Part shown: one piece after another, positions 46,218 to 57,585 of the stretch | Layout: the number at the start of each line of letters is the position of its first letter | How positions within the stretch are numbered: position 1 is the stretch's first letter | Source of the DNA: Aquarana catesbeiana | Taxonomy: Eukaryota > Chordata > Amphibia > Anura > Ranidae | Length of the DNA stretch: 64,000 nt | NCBI RefSeq assembly: GCF_042186555.1 | Contig: NC_133324.1 | Span: forward strand, 223,435,145 to 223,499,144 | Direction of reading: 5' to 3' | Translations under genes and position numbers: made by a program | Notes under the pieces: generated by a model | Told to the model about the DNA's origin: nothing | What the model saw: the letters and a program-made list of their open reading frames with translations, nothing else | Databases searched by the model: none

Positions 46218-47490
46218 TAAACTCCTATATGTGTAACCAGAGTTTGTAGCTTCCTTTTTGAAGGAAACTGGTCTATTCTCGTGAGTGGGCACTGCCAGGA
46301 TAGCTGGAAGTTATTGCTACTAAAGCAATTCCCTTAGGTGAGCAAGAAGTATGGATATGGCTAGCCATGTACTATGGAACCAGGTTATCTATGTACTGTT
46401 AATAATCAAGTTTCCGCACAGTATAGAGTAAGGCCTTATTCACAAGGGCATACTACAGCGTACAACTGTGCAAGGACTGTGTTTATCTACATGGAGATGC
46501 ACAGGTGTTCTGTGCAACCCTGTGCATTCATGTCAATTGGTTGGAAAGCAGCAACTGCACTGACACACAGCTCCTAATTTGGCACCTTTGGGTACACAAC
46601 CCCGAACGCACACTGTCTGTCTTTATTCCTATGGGACTAAGGGTAAGCCTATACTTGGGGATTAGAGATAGAGGCCCACTAAGTGAGGAGAGGGTGGTCA
46701 CCTGGTGAAGGCGGGATGGTCAACTTGGTGGTGCTGAGATTTCCTTGTGGGACCATTTGCCTCATATCATATACGTAATATGCATTCTGCGACAGACCAG
46801 GCTTGTAATCATGGTAACCTGAGGCTCCTCTCACAAGCAAATGTGTGAATATTCCCTAATATGACTTAGGAGTCTGAAAAAGTAATGGTAAAAGCTGTGA
46901 ATCTCCATAGCTGGAAATAATTTACAGAAGGTCCCGTTTAATTGGAAAAAAACAGACCTTTCTTCAGATAGTGTGCAAAACTGGAATATTTAAAACACAG
47001 CTAGTACACCAACTTTATATTAACATTGTGTAATTTCTTACAGAGCGACCCTCCATGCTTTGCTCTCTGGCAGGATATGTGGACCACAAGAATGGCTAAA
47101 AAGAATTTCTCCTTAATTTTGAGAACCAGAAAATCTGAGTTCCAGGCATGTGATGCTGAACACATATGGCCCTAAATGCCATATGGCCCTAAATGCCACT
47201 CAGAACAGCATCCAGGCACCATGTACTTCAGCTTATCATAGATTTCGACAGACTTCATCTGTGCCTCCTGGGTGCACAGAAATGCCAGGATTTGATGCAT
47301 AGGGGCTAAACGCTCAGAGTTCACGAGGCCTAAATGTTTTTTTTTTTTTTAAACGAAAGAAGTTTAGGTTTCTAAATTTGACTTGGTATCAGCCTCTTGT
47401 AACCCCTGCAAAGCAAAGCTTAGACTAGGAGAGGAAGAAATAGCCCAAGGAGCCAGTTCTGCTGCAGGCTGTGGAAGATAAAAAAAACTG
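46218..47490. other. No gene recognised
   Basis: No coding or RNA feature supported. ATATGGCCCTAAATGCC is duplicated in tandem near 47166-47200. Confidence 0.4.
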
Positions 47491-47493
47491 TAA

Positions 47494-47927
47494 TGCCCCG
47501 TACACACGGTCGGATTTTCCGATGGAAAATGTGTGATAGGACCTTGTTGTCGGAAATTCTGACCATGTGTGGGCTCCATCACACATTTTCCATCGGATTT
47601 TCCGACACACAAAGTTTGAGAGCAGGATATAAAATTTTCCGACAACAAAATCCGTTGTCGGAAACTCCGATCGTGTGTACACAAATCCGACGGACAAAGT
47701 GCCACGCATGCTCAGAATAAATAAAGAGATGAAAGCTATTGGCCACTGCCCCGTTTATAGTCCCGACATACGTGTTTTACGTCACCGCGTTTAGAACGAT
47801 CGGATTTTCCAACAACTTTGTGTGGCCGTGTGTATGCAAGACAAGTTTGAGCCAACATCCATCGGAAAAAATCCTAGGATTTCGTTGTCGGAATATCCGA
47901 ACAAAGTCCGACCGTGTGTACGGGGCA
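47494..47927. mobile_element. PIF/Harbinger MITE, copy 3
   Basis: Termini TGCCCCGTACACACGGTCGG at both ends in inverted orientation, flanked by TAA on both sides (47491-47493 and 47928-47930). It is 434 bp, the same length as copy 2 and very similar throughout. Confidence 0.92.
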
Positions 47928-48165
47928 TAAGTGTTAACTGCAGCAGATGTAAATTTCAAATCTGTTGACAGGTAGAGTTGATTTATTACATGTATTTCTT
48001 CTGCGTATTTAACAGAGAAGTTTGGGGTAGATAAGAAAACAAACCTACATATTCGCCTCCATGCTGCAGCATAGGTATGATGCTGCAGCTATCCCCTGTT
48101 ATCTTTAAGCCCAAGAATTGAGCGATCACATGACCGATGATCATTTTGTTCATGGTCAGCTCGGA

Positions 48166-48297
48166 GCAGAGAGCGGTGACTGTCGGTCACCGCTCTCTGC
48201 ACTGCCCCTCCAGCGCTCACTCGAGTTCCAGGCTGGAGAGGGGGCAGGGGCAGCTGGCTTCGGCTCTCAGTCATGCACTGAGAGCCAGAGCCAGCTG
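48166..48297. repeat. Two adjacent hairpins with 5-base loops
   Basis: GCAGAGAGCGGTGAC (48166-48180) pairs perfectly with 48186-48200. CAGCTGGCTTCGGCTCTCAG (from 48251) pairs with its near-inverse ending at 48296. The surroundings are GC-rich like the other hairpin-chain repeats in the window. Confidence 0.85.
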
Positions 48298-48504
48298 TCA
48301 ATCAGGTAGCTGGGCGCATCCCGAAAATATGAGCCTTGAGCGATTTTGTGATGTCAGCCTGTGGGTCACAAGAGTCAAAAAATAAGTGCACTCCTGTGAC
48401 CCAGAAAAGAAGTATGACCATAAAAGCTTTGACCATACTTTTAACTGTATCTGGAGATCAACTTTAAATTGTATATTTAACCCCTTTTGGGCATACCTCC
48501 TTAA

Positions 48505-48828
48505 GCCATGGTTCACACTGATGCGGTGTGGGAAACGCTGCAATTTCTGTGCATTTACCGCACCGCATAGCAATCACACTGTATTCATGCGATCTGCTGT
48601 GGGTATCAATTAAAAGTTAATGACACCCCAAAAACACAAAACACAGTGCGTTTGTCTGAACTAGATCGTATGGGTGTAGACACCCATGCAATCCAGTTCC
48701 AATGCGAACAAAAGAAAAGCTACCTGCACCTTTTTCATGCGGAGTGATTTGAGCCATTAAAAGGAATAGGCTCAAATTGGGTGCGATTCCTGTGCGAATC
48801 ACATGCGGTGTGCAGTGTGAACCAGGAC
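48505..48828. mobile_element. TTAA-flanked MITE, third family
   Basis: TTAA lies at 48501-48504 and 48829-48832. The ends are GCCATGGTTCACACTG and, inward from the right, GTCCTGGTTCACACTG. The interior is rich in GCGGTGTG/ATCGCA-type words and is non-coding. Confidence 0.8.
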
Positions 48829-48899
48829 TTAATGGTAATGACTCATATACAACTATTTCAGATTTAATTACAGATTTTAAAAGATAAAACAGCCTGACC

Positions 48900-49810
48900 A
48901 ACAAGAGGATAATGTGGCTACAGCAGCTGTTGTGCTGCCCTGGGTTGCTAGGCCAGAGTCTGAGGCCTATTCCAGGGACATCTGGCTGCTAGACTGTCTG
49001 AGGGCCTATCCAGAAGCAAGAGAGCAGCGTAGGGTTGGGACTGCGGCTTGCAGTCCAACCATAAGTGACAGTTGAGCCGGCTGGAGAACCTGTCGTGGTC
49101 AGAGTTAGAGAGGAAGCTGTCGCCACTAAGGGAACAACCACCTTATTACCAGGGACCACAGTGCGTAGCTGAAGCAAGTACCGGATCAGCATTGTCACCA
49201 ACCGGGGATGGTGAAAAATTGGGAAACTTCAGCAGGTGTCAAGCCAGGGACCCAGCCAGCGGAGGAGACGCTTGCAGAGCAGTCTTGTGTGCCAAGCAAG
49301 GGACCCAGCAGGGAAGCGGGGGTGACGCTTGAGGAAGATACTCAGTGAGAAGGTTGGAACAGCTCAGGAGATCCAGTGGCAGTGGATCAGCAAGTCGAGA
49401 GAGAGACTGGGAGCTCAGTAGATTGAAGATCTACAAGAAGTGATTGTAGAGGAGTTACAGAAGTTTGTTATAAGACTGTGCCGCCATAGAGACAGCAATC
49501 CTACACATGCAGATGTGGTGTCCTGCTGAGTGCCTTTCACTGCATGGCTGTCTATCTATAGAAGTCTTAGGAGTCTGCTAATTAACATTGCAACTACTAA
49601 AGGGTGTCCTGGCCCTAAACCCTCTCTCCCACAGTTCTGTTCAAGAGAAAATAATTCTCTTTGCATTCAAGAAGTGTCTGGTGCCCATGAATCTATCTTG
49701 CATTACACCCACAATGCCTTGTAACCAACTCTAAACAGAAGGATGTTAGCTGTCCCAAACTCTGAAGGTTCTCATTAGACCAAAGGGGACCCGGGACCTT
49801 GTTACAGTTA
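48900..49810. repeat. Candidate long non-coding dispersed repeat
   Basis: Balanced-composition, purine-rich sequence with a partial internal duplication (AAGCCAGGGACCCAGCCAGC near 49240 and AAGCAAGGGACCCAGCAGGG near 49298). No frame above 95 codons is convincing. It may be an LTR or leader of a retroelement. Boundaries and class are unknown. Confidence 0.25.
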
Positions 49811-50157
49811 AATCACAAAATGTAATTTAACATTATAGTTATTCTGTCTGAATTTTGTTACCTGGCAAATATTTCTGGATTATGGAAACTTTCATTTTTG
49901 CTCACATAAATCATTATATGGAATCAGTATACTCCCTTATTGCAAGACAAACAGTGTTTTCATCAAGTAAACAACCTTACTGAATACAGACTTGATTTCC
50001 TGATGTCAAATTATGTAAGATACTTAATGAGGTCAAACTTGATCTGTATGGTGCACAAACCCACCAGAATTTAGAAAGGGGGGTCCAAATGGGTGTAGCA
50101 TATTTGCCAGCTATTTAAAAAAAATCACCTCCAATAACCAAGAGGGGGTTTTAAGCC

Positions 50158-50567
50158 TACTATACAGTAGTAGTTTTTTTATTCAACCCAGCAGGGCTGA
50201 ATGAAAAAAAATCTGACAGCTCAGGAAGAGCCTCTGTACTAACCATGCAATGTTAGTACAGAGATCTCCCTTGCTGTGCTATTGTGTTCTGACAGGGGCA
50301 CAGCCCCCCTGCCAGAATACTCTGGTCAGTGCTCTTAACCATTGGCTGAGAGTGCTGATAGGGAGCCGATCGCCAGACCATTTTCGGTCATGCTTCTTCC
50401 ACAGAAGCCAGCCAAACGGCTCCTTCAGCCTGATGAAGGAGGCGCTACTTAGCCTCCACAACGCGTTCCTGATTGCCTCCTTCGTCACAGGCATCTGGCA
50501 GCTTGTCTTCCTCATGTTGGCTTTCTGGCTGCTCGCGCTGACCTATGCACAGATCTCTAGAAGATGA
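50158..50567 (+). repeat. 410-bp dispersed repeat, copy 1, with a 105-codon frame
   Basis: Matches 59488-59899 in direct orientation with few differences and similarity ending at the same base. It contains short hairpins (CTACTATACAGTAG; GTACTAAC...GTTAGTAC). A frame from 50250 to 50567 is open in both copies at identical length, and similarity stops exactly at its TGA. The product has a C-terminal hydrophobic stretch (FVTGIWQLVFLMLAFWLLAL) but matches no family I know. Sharing could reflect recent copying rather than selection. Confidence 0.75.
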
Positions 50568-50599
50568 CTGCATAATTGTATAACTCCTTACCTCAAACT

Positions 50600-51795
50600 G
50601 GTTTAAAGTCTCTATGTGATAACAAAAACTTGGTGATTCACCCCGCCGATTAAGGCGGAGGCATAATTCTGATAAATAAATCAGACTATATGAAAGAAAT
50701 GTACCACATTTTAGGAGACCATGAAACCTATATGGAACTACCTAGTAATCCCACTTTCAAATATAAAAAGGAATTACAGAATTTGGTAGCCAAGGGTTTT
50801 GAAACTTTTATTTTAAATAAAAAAGAAAAATCATTCCTTGTTCCCCTTGCTTCACACATTCCCATTATATATTATTTGCACAAAGTCCATAAGGATCCCC
50901 TCCACCCTCCCGGTCGGCCTATAATTAGCGGGATCGACTCTGTCACCTCGAGAATAGAGAAATATATAGATTTTTTCCTACAGCCGTCAGTGCGGAATAT
51001 GCCATCCTATTTGAAGGACACAAAGGATGTGATAAGATTACTGTCTAATGTTTCTTATTCAGGTGACCTAATTATGGCCACTGCGGATGTGGCATCCCTT
51101 TACACCTGTATTCCACACAATAAAGGTGTGGATGCGGTACATTGTTTTCTTAATAGTGATGCCTCTCTTGCCTCTCCCCAGGTTAAGTTTATTGTGGATT
51201 TGATTGAGTTTGCCACACAACGCAACTATTTCTGGTTTGACGGACGGTTTTATCAGCAACATAAGGGTGTGGCAATGGGAGCCAAATTTGCTCCTAGCCT
51301 GGCCAATTTATTTATGGCCAAATGGGAGGAGGATGTCGTCTATGTCATGGACAGCCCACAGCTTTTGTTGTGGTACATAGAAGACATCCTCCTCCTGTGG
51401 ACTGGCACCCACAAGGATTTGGAAGACTTCTTTCATGTTCTTAACAACAATGATAGAGGCATAACCCTGACTTTTGAAGCCAGTAGATCTACAATCCACT
51501 TTTTGGATCTTGTTATTGAGAGAACTGACCAAAAATTCACATTTAGCACCTATTTTAAACCAACTGACAGGAATGGGTATATACCCACAGACAGCTGCCA
51601 CCATAGATTGTGGATTAGATCAGTCCCCAAGAGTCAGTTCCTGCGGCTGCGCAGGAATTGTACAGATTTAAATACATTCAAGATTCAGGCTAACATCTTA
51701 AGGGAAAGATTTCTTGAAAGGGGTTGACCCTTCCGATATAGATAGAGAGATTGCTAATATTTGTGATGTTGACCGTTTTTCACTGTTGGAGGATA
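50600..51795 (+). pseudogene. Penelope-like reverse transcriptase
   Basis: RNA-templated DNA polymerase of the element. Upstream of the ATG at 50690 the frame reads LVIHPAD-stop-GGGIILINKSDY, with a TAA at 50651 in place of the conserved Lys. The open part (50690-51727) contains YYLHKVHKDPLHPPGRPIIS, motif A TADVASLYTCIPH, motif B QQHKGVAMGAKFAPSLANLF and motif C YIEDILLLW, then FLDLVIERTD and the thumb-like YFKPTDRNGYIP. Motif C normally ends in two Asp; here the first is Glu. A one-base shift near 51715 gives the stop, and the other frame continues VDPSDIDREIANI up to the MITE. Confidence 0.9.
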
Positions 51796-51796
51796 A

Positions 51797-52265
51797 GGCC
51801 CCTTTCACACGGACGGATAGAATGGTGCTTTTAGCTGCGGATCTTCTAGTTTTCTACTGCAGCTAAAAGCACACAATGCTTTCCTATGGCCCCATTCACA
51901 CACTGCGTTTAGCTGCGATTTAGTTACATGCGGTTCTGTGCGGATAGAAAAAATAGAATTGACTGCGTCCAGGAGTGATTTAGCGCAGCTGTCTGCAGCT
52001 ATCTGCACATAACTGCAGGTAATCGCAGTGTACTATTTCTCCTGCAGATAGCAGCGGCAAGAAGGAAAGAAAAGCAACAGGAAGCACATCAGAAATGTCA
52101 AGAATGTTCCATACGCAGCTAAACGCAGCCGCATGTAAACGCAGCTAAACGCAGGTAATCTCACTGTACAAATGCAGCTGATCGCAGTGCCTGGAGTCTT
52201 GAATTTCACAGAACATGTTATATGCTTTTAACTGCGGCAGAACAGCCGTCCGTGTGAAAGGCGCC
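51797..52265. mobile_element. MITE inserted in the Penelope-like element
   Basis: Ends GGCCCCTTTCACACGGACGG and, inward from the right, GGCGCCTTTCACACGGACGG, with TTAA on the right (52266-52269) and ATAA on the left. The interior is rich in CAGCTAAACGCAG/CTGCGTTTAGCTG words in both orientations. The coding sequence of the element resumes afterwards, so the MITE is the younger insertion. Confidence 0.85.
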
Positions 52266-52269
52266 TTAA

Positions 52270-52974
52270 CCTCGACAGGAAAACGACCACTTTAAATGGT
52301 CTTTCCTAACACCTTTTTCTGTCCAATATAAGCAGATCAAGCAAATCTTTGAACACCATTGGGATGTCTTAAAAACTGATAAAATCTTGGGCCCCCTATT
52401 GCCTGAAATACCAAAGGTGGTTTTCAGGGGAGTACCTTCACTTCGGAGCAAGTTGGCACCTAATATCATCAACCCTCCGAGTAAACCATCTTTTTTCTAT
52501 AATTGGATTGGGTACCATCCGTGTAAAAAATGTTTGGTATGCCAGTTCAATACGTGTGGTAGGAGAGCTAGTCATAACTTCTCTTCTACCGTAACCGGCC
52601 GTACATATCAAATCAAATATTTTTGCACCTGTGCTACCACAGCAGTAGTGTATCTGTTGACGTGCCCGTGCGGCAAACAATATGTGGGCCGGACTGTTAG
52701 ATCTTTTTCGACGAGACTGTCTGAACATATAAATTTGATTAAGGCGGGCAGTACCAAACATACCGTCCCCCGGCATTATAGGGAATTTCATGATCGGAAA
52801 CCTGCAGGCACACAGTTTCTCATTATCGATAAATATGTTGCCCCTTGGAGGGGTGGAGCCATTTTAAGGAGCGTCTCTCGGTTAGAGACATATTGGATAT
52901 ATGAGCTACAGTCCCACTTTCCACAAGGAATTAATGTGGAGTGGGACATCAACTCATTTATCAATCAAGCTTAA
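52270..52974 (+). pseudogene. Penelope-like GIY-YIG endonuclease domain
   Basis: C-terminal nicking endonuclease of the element. The frame runs through QIKQIFEHHWDVL, a Cys-rich linker (CKKCLVCQFNTC, then CTCATT), and the GIY-YIG core in VVYLLTCPCGKQYVGRTVRS, followed by the conserved Arg in STRLSEH and the catalytic Glu in SRLETYWIYELQS. The extra Cys motif before the core resembles the Neptune type. This part is open to its TAA (52972-52974), but the MITE cuts it from the RT. Confidence 0.88.
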
Positions 52975-52980
52975 TAGGAG

Positions 52981-53493
52981 TGATTTTTTTAGTTTTTCTT
53001 TTTATTCCTCATTTTATTTGTTTTTATTACAATCAATTTTATTGATTTATTTTGGTTAAAAATATTTTTTGCAAAAATATTTTTTCCATTTCTATCATCA
53101 ATACTGTCTGACTACTGATTGTACTATTATAATAATATGGTTTATAATTAATAGTATGCAATTATGACCCTTATTGGTTGCTGTCACTTAGATGTTCAGG
53201 CCTAGGACCTTTTGTTATTTTAGGTCCCAATTTTGATTTTATTTTTAATTGGTTTAGTTTTGCCTATGGTAAAGCACCCTGTTTATCTAAATACGATTAT
53301 TGAATTATGGTATTTTTTAATACAAATTATATTATTTTTAAATTTTTTAGTTAATGCACGATAGGCTCTCTGGCCCTGGGGTTTTAGAGGGGATCGTGTT
53401 TAAGTTCAATTTTTGGGATTTAAATATCATATTCTATATTGGTTATGGGGATCAAGCTGCAAACCGGACAATTTGTTTTTTTATTTTTTTTTC
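52981..53493. other. AT-rich spacer, no gene
   Basis: Very T-rich sequence between the Penelope-like element and the L1. It may be the tail of the first or the leader of the second. No feature is supported. Confidence 0.5.
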
Positions 53494-53499
53494 TGAATA

Positions 53500-54516
53500 A
53501 TGCTTAATAGAATTAATGTTCTGTCCTGGAATATCCGGGGCTTAAATAATACATTTAAGAGAGCTAAAGTTTTTCAATACCTCAAGCAGGTTAAGCCGCA
53601 TATCGTCCTTCTTCAGGAGACCCACCTGGAAGGCAGCAAAATATTATCTTTGCGTAAACATTGGGTTCAAAAGACAATCCATTCCACTTATTCTACTTAT
53701 GCCCGCTGGGTTTCTATTCTCATAAGCAAAGCAATTGCATGTACAATCCATCAGGTGTTCACTGACCCAGGGGGACGATATGTGGTAATACTACTAGAAA
53801 TGTTTAATACAAAAATCCTGTTAGTAAGTGTCTGCTTGCCTCCTCCCTTTCAGGTCTCCCTATTGTATGATTTAATGGTGAAGCTGGCTCCATATTCGCA
53901 TCTCCCAATGCTCATGATGGGTGACTTTAATGCTATTTTAGACCAAGTACTAGACTCCTCAAATGTTGCCAGACCAGCATCTGTGGACCTCTGCTCCTGG
54001 GTCAACATGGCGGATGTAACTGAAATTTGGAGATGGAAACATCCGGGCGCCACTTCCTATTCTCATCTATCCTCCACACACAAATCAGCTGCTAGAATTG
54101 ATTTGGCGTTCGGAAACTCCTCTCTCCTAAAATATGTACATGAGTCCACATATCTGTCAGGAGGGGTTTCGGATCATAACCCACTTGAGGTCACCCTTGG
54201 CTTTCCCTTATGGGGAAAAAGAGGAGGATGGAAATTGTCTCCAGATTGGCTTCTGGAGGACCAAGTGGTCACTCACATTAGCAAATCCATAGACTCATAT
54301 TGGAAGACAAATGAGGGTTCAACTGATCCTCCCCTTGAGTGGGATGCCTTTAAAGCAGTGGTGAGAGGCGAGTGCATATCTGCTTTAAAATCAGTAAAGA
54401 AAGATAGGAGTCAAGAGGGTGAGATACTTCTAGCTAAAGAAAGAGACATGCAAAAACTCATGCTGATTCTCCCACTGAGACTAATTATATCTCCTTATTG
54501 GAAACTAGATGTTTAG
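53500..54516 (+). pseudogene. L1 ORF2, AP-type endonuclease part
   Basis: The ATG at 53500 starts LSWNIRGLNNTFKRAKVFQY. The catalytic set of an AP-like endonuclease is visible in order: LLQETHLE (Glu), MMGDFNAIL (Asp/Asn), AARIDLAF and VSDHNPLEV (Asp/His). This domain nicks target DNA to prime reverse transcription. All core motifs look intact over about 230 codons. The frame is lost near 54455, after QKLM. Confidence 0.92.
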
Positions 54517-55676
54517 TAACCTTGCATTTTACGAACCTAGCTCACACTGAAGTTAGGCAGAGGACTGAGACTATCTGTGCGGAGGAGGACAAGAACAGAA
54601 AATTATTAGCTAATCTGACTGCTGACCAAAAGACGCCAGTTAGTATCCCTATAGTGAGAAATGAAGGTGGGTCCTTGGTAACAAATCCAGTAGAAATTTT
54701 ACAGGAATTTATTAGATATTACTCATCTTTATACTCTCCTATCCCTCCGTATGATCTTCAAGAATTAGATGAGTTATTACACAATCTCTCCATACCAAAA
54801 TTGTCTGATACAGATGCCACCTCCCTGGAAGATCCTATTTCTACATCAGAAATAGAATCAGCCATGCTTGCTTTCCCTCCGCAGAAGGCACCAGGACCTG
54901 ACGGGTTCCCTGCAGATTTTTACAGGGCTTTCAGGTCTCAATTGGCCCCTAGACTAAATAAACTTTTCACGCATTGCTGGGAACAGGGAGCCTTACTGGT
55001 GTCAATGATGGAAGCCTATATGGTGCTCCTCCTGAAGCCGGGTAAGGACCCCATGGAATGTTCCTCTTATCGCCCTATTGCGTTACTTAATATGGATCTA
55101 AAGATCCTTACTAAGGTACTGGCTTCGAGAGTGGCTAAGATTATCCCAACGGTGGTAGACATTGACCAGACTGGTTTCATGCCTGGAATGTCAACAGACA
55201 CGAATTTGAGGAGATTATTTACACACCTTCAATTAGACACCTCTGATTCCCCGGCCAAGGTGGTTGTTTCCATCGATATTGAAAAAGCATTTGACTCCGT
55301 AGATTGGCAATGTATGCAAAAGGTTTTAGAGGTGATGGGTTTTGGTCCTAGATTCTGTCATTGGATCACAATGCTGTATAGTGATCCTTGGACGGCTATC
55401 CGCTTAGGGTTGGTAGCATCTGATTTTTTCAAAATAAGTAGAGGTACCAGACAAGGGTCTCCATTGTCCCCTTTTCTCTTTGCCCTGATGATGGAACCCA
55501 TGGCTAGGGCATTGCGACAGTCTGAGGAGGTGGGAGGAATACGAGTAGGGACAATTGAAGAATGTGTAGCACTTTATGCAGACGACTTGCTCCTTTTCCT
55601 TAGAGACCCCGGACCGTCTCTTAAAGCTGCCCTTGAATTCTGGGCAAGTTTGCCTCTTTTTCTGGCTTATGGGTGA
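54455..55676 (+). pseudogene. L1 ORF2, reverse transcriptase part
   Basis: After the frameshift the next frame contains KAPGPDGFPADFYRAF, SYRPIALLNMDLKILTKVLA, motif A VSIDIEKAFDSVDW, motif B TRQGSPLSPFLFAL and the catalytic VALYADDLLLFL (near 55570). All are standard for non-LTR reverse transcriptases, and the two active-site Asp are kept. The frame breaks again near 55668 before the NWSKS segment. Confidence 0.93.
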
Positions 55677-56292
55677 ACTGGAGCAAGTCGTCTATTCTCA
55701 CAGTGGGTCCCGGGGCACAGGCTCAGAGAGATGATACTCTGCCACTTCAATGGGTCTCCTCATTTACTTACCTAGGTGTAAAAATAACTGCCAATATTCA
55801 TGACTACATGACCTTAAACCTTCTCCCACTGGTAACTAGACTGAAACACATAACCCAGATCTGGAGGAGGCTGCCTTTGTCTCTATTGGGTAGAGTTAGC
55901 CTAATTAAAATGACATTTTTATCTGTAATTCTCTATTTTCTGCGTCACTCTCCTGTTTGGATTCCTAAAACATATTATGACACATTAAATGGAATCATAG
56001 GATCATTTATATGGTCTCCGCAATCACCCCGTATAAGTATTTCAATCTTAAAAGAACCCTGGGGCAGGGGGGTTTAGCGCTTCCAGACTGGAAAAAGTAT
56101 TACTTGGCTGGACAGATGGTGTTTGCTATGAGATGGCTAACGGGAAATTATGGGGATTCTGCTACGGTGTTGGAGGTGGCCCTTTTGGGGTCATATGAGA
56201 GCCTAAGATTGGCCCTCTACAGGGGCACAAAAACAAGCCTACCTATCACTATCTCAATGGGGGCCACCATTAACTACTTGGCATCCGCGCTA
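55668..56292 (+). pseudogene. L1 ORF2, post-RT region
   Basis: Continues with NWSKSSILTVG, SFTYLGVKITANIHD and LSLLGRVSLIKMTFLSVILYF, the usual thumb and connection region. A shift near 56060 leads to GGLALPDWKKYYLAGQM. It is truncated at about 56292 before the terminal Cys-rich part. Confidence 0.85.
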
Positions 56293-57141
56293 TGGCCGAA
56301 TGCCGGCCACAGCGCTGGCCTGAATTCCCGGGAGGCCGTCATATGATGGCCTCCCCTGTGCATGCGCTCTGTGATCACCGAGTCACTGAGACTCGGGTGA
56401 TCACCGATCTAAGGAAGGAGCTGGTCCTGACCACTTACCATGTGATCAGCTGTCAGCCAATGACAGCTGATCACATGATGTAAACAAAAGATCGGTAATT
56501 GTTTTTTTTTCTACTCACGCTGACAGCATGAGTAGAAAAAAAAGCCGATCACCGGCTCAGATGTGAGGGACATCGGTCCCGAAGTGGAAGAGGCACATCT
56601 GCCTCATCAGTGCCATCTAATAGTGCCACCTCACAGTGCCCACAGTGCCACCTAACAGTGCCCACAGTGCCACCTAACAGTGCCCCCTATCAGTGCCCAC
56701 AAGTGCCACCTATCAATGCCCACAAGTGCCACCTATCAATGCCCACCAGTAGTGCCAATCAGTGCCACCTAGCAGTGCTGCCTATCAGTGTAATTGATCA
56801 GTGCCCATCACTGCCGCCTATCAGTGCCCATCACTGCCGCCTCATCAGCGTTCATCAATGAAGGAGAAACATTACCTGTTTTAAATTTTTTATAACAAAA
56901 TAAAAAAAAATTTAAAAATTAAAAAAAAAAAAAATTCAGGTTTTTACATTTTTTTAACAAAAAGTAAAAACTGCAAAGGTGATCTAATACCACCAAAAGA
57001 AAGCTCTATTTGTGGTGAAAAAATGATACAAATTTCATATGGGTACAGTGTTGTATGACCGCACAATTGTCATTCAAAGTGCGTCAGCGCTGAAAGCTGA
57101 AAATTGGTCTGGATAGGAGGGGGGTTTAAGTGCCCTGTAAG
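56293..57141. repeat. Hairpin-chain dispersed repeat with GTGCC tandem core
   Basis: Starts with three hairpins in a row: GGGAGGCC/GGCCTCCC (56330-56355), TGATCACCGAGT against its inverse (56372-56403) and CATGTGATCAGCTGTCA with a perfect 17-bp match (56439-56477). A GTGCC-rich tandem array follows, then A/T runs and the GCTCTATTTGTGG...GCACAATTGTCA end shared with 25264-25525. Non-coding. Confidence 0.7.
56599..56862. repeat. Short tandem repeat, GTGCC(C/A)CC-type units of about 12-24 bp
   Basis: Repeated CAGTGCCACCTATCAGTGCC and CACAGTGCCACCTAACAGTG words with drifting order. It gives a spurious 83-codon frame. Confidence 0.85.
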
Positions 57142-57240
57142 CAGAGGCGGCTCTCTAATTAGGCAAATTAGGCGATCGCCTAAGGCCCCGCAGTCAGAGG
57201 GGCCTCGCGGTCGGCTAATCTGCCTGTGATCAATCACTGA
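57142..57240. mobile_element. hAT-like terminus (same family as 1004-3828)
   Basis: CAGAGGCGGCTCTCTAATTA and AGGCAAATTAGG match, in inverse, the right end of the element at 3760-3828. The other end of this copy was not found, so it may be truncated or extend through the fold-back and pyrimidine tract to about 58900. Confidence 0.6.
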
Positions 57241-57585
57241 TGCTGTCAAGGTCTCATCCCAGTCCGGTGGTAGTGCTGGGAGCAGGACAGTAGAGGCCTC
57301 TAGGTGGCGGCAGCAGCTGGATAATAGCACCCGGCTCCAAGGCATGCGGGCGGCATGTCCATGTGGGACCTGCAGCCGAGCTGCTCCTTCTGCCTGTGCC
57401 GCGCAGCCAACCTCTCCGCACCTGCCTCCTATTTGGTTCTGCAGTCGGGGCCGGGGGGGGGGGGGGTCGCTGAAGCTATCCAGCTGAACTGCAGTGCCCC
57501 ATGATTGTGAGGAGGAAGGAGCTCTTATGCTGCTTGGCCGACCGGAGAGAAGGTGAGTGTCCGTGCAGCCTCCCTGTGTGTCTGA

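Larger units (their letters stand above)
50568..52980 (+). mobile_element. Penelope-like retroelement, 5' truncated, with MITE inside
   Basis: Reverse transcriptase followed by a GIY-YIG endonuclease in the same orientation is the hallmark of endonuclease-bearing Penelope-like elements. Similarity to the RT starts shortly after the end of the 410-bp repeat. A MITE at 51797-52265 separates the RT from the endonuclease. An AT-rich tail follows. Confidence 0.9.
53494..56292 (+). mobile_element. L1-type LINE of the Tx1 group, ORF2 only
   Basis: Contains the endonuclease, reverse transcriptase and part of the C-terminal region of an L1 ORF2, without a recognisable ORF1. It stops where a hairpin-chain repeat starts at about 56293. 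Three frame changes (about 54455, 55668 and 56060) break the reading frame. Assignment to the Tx1 group is by overall motif likeness. Confidence 0.9.
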
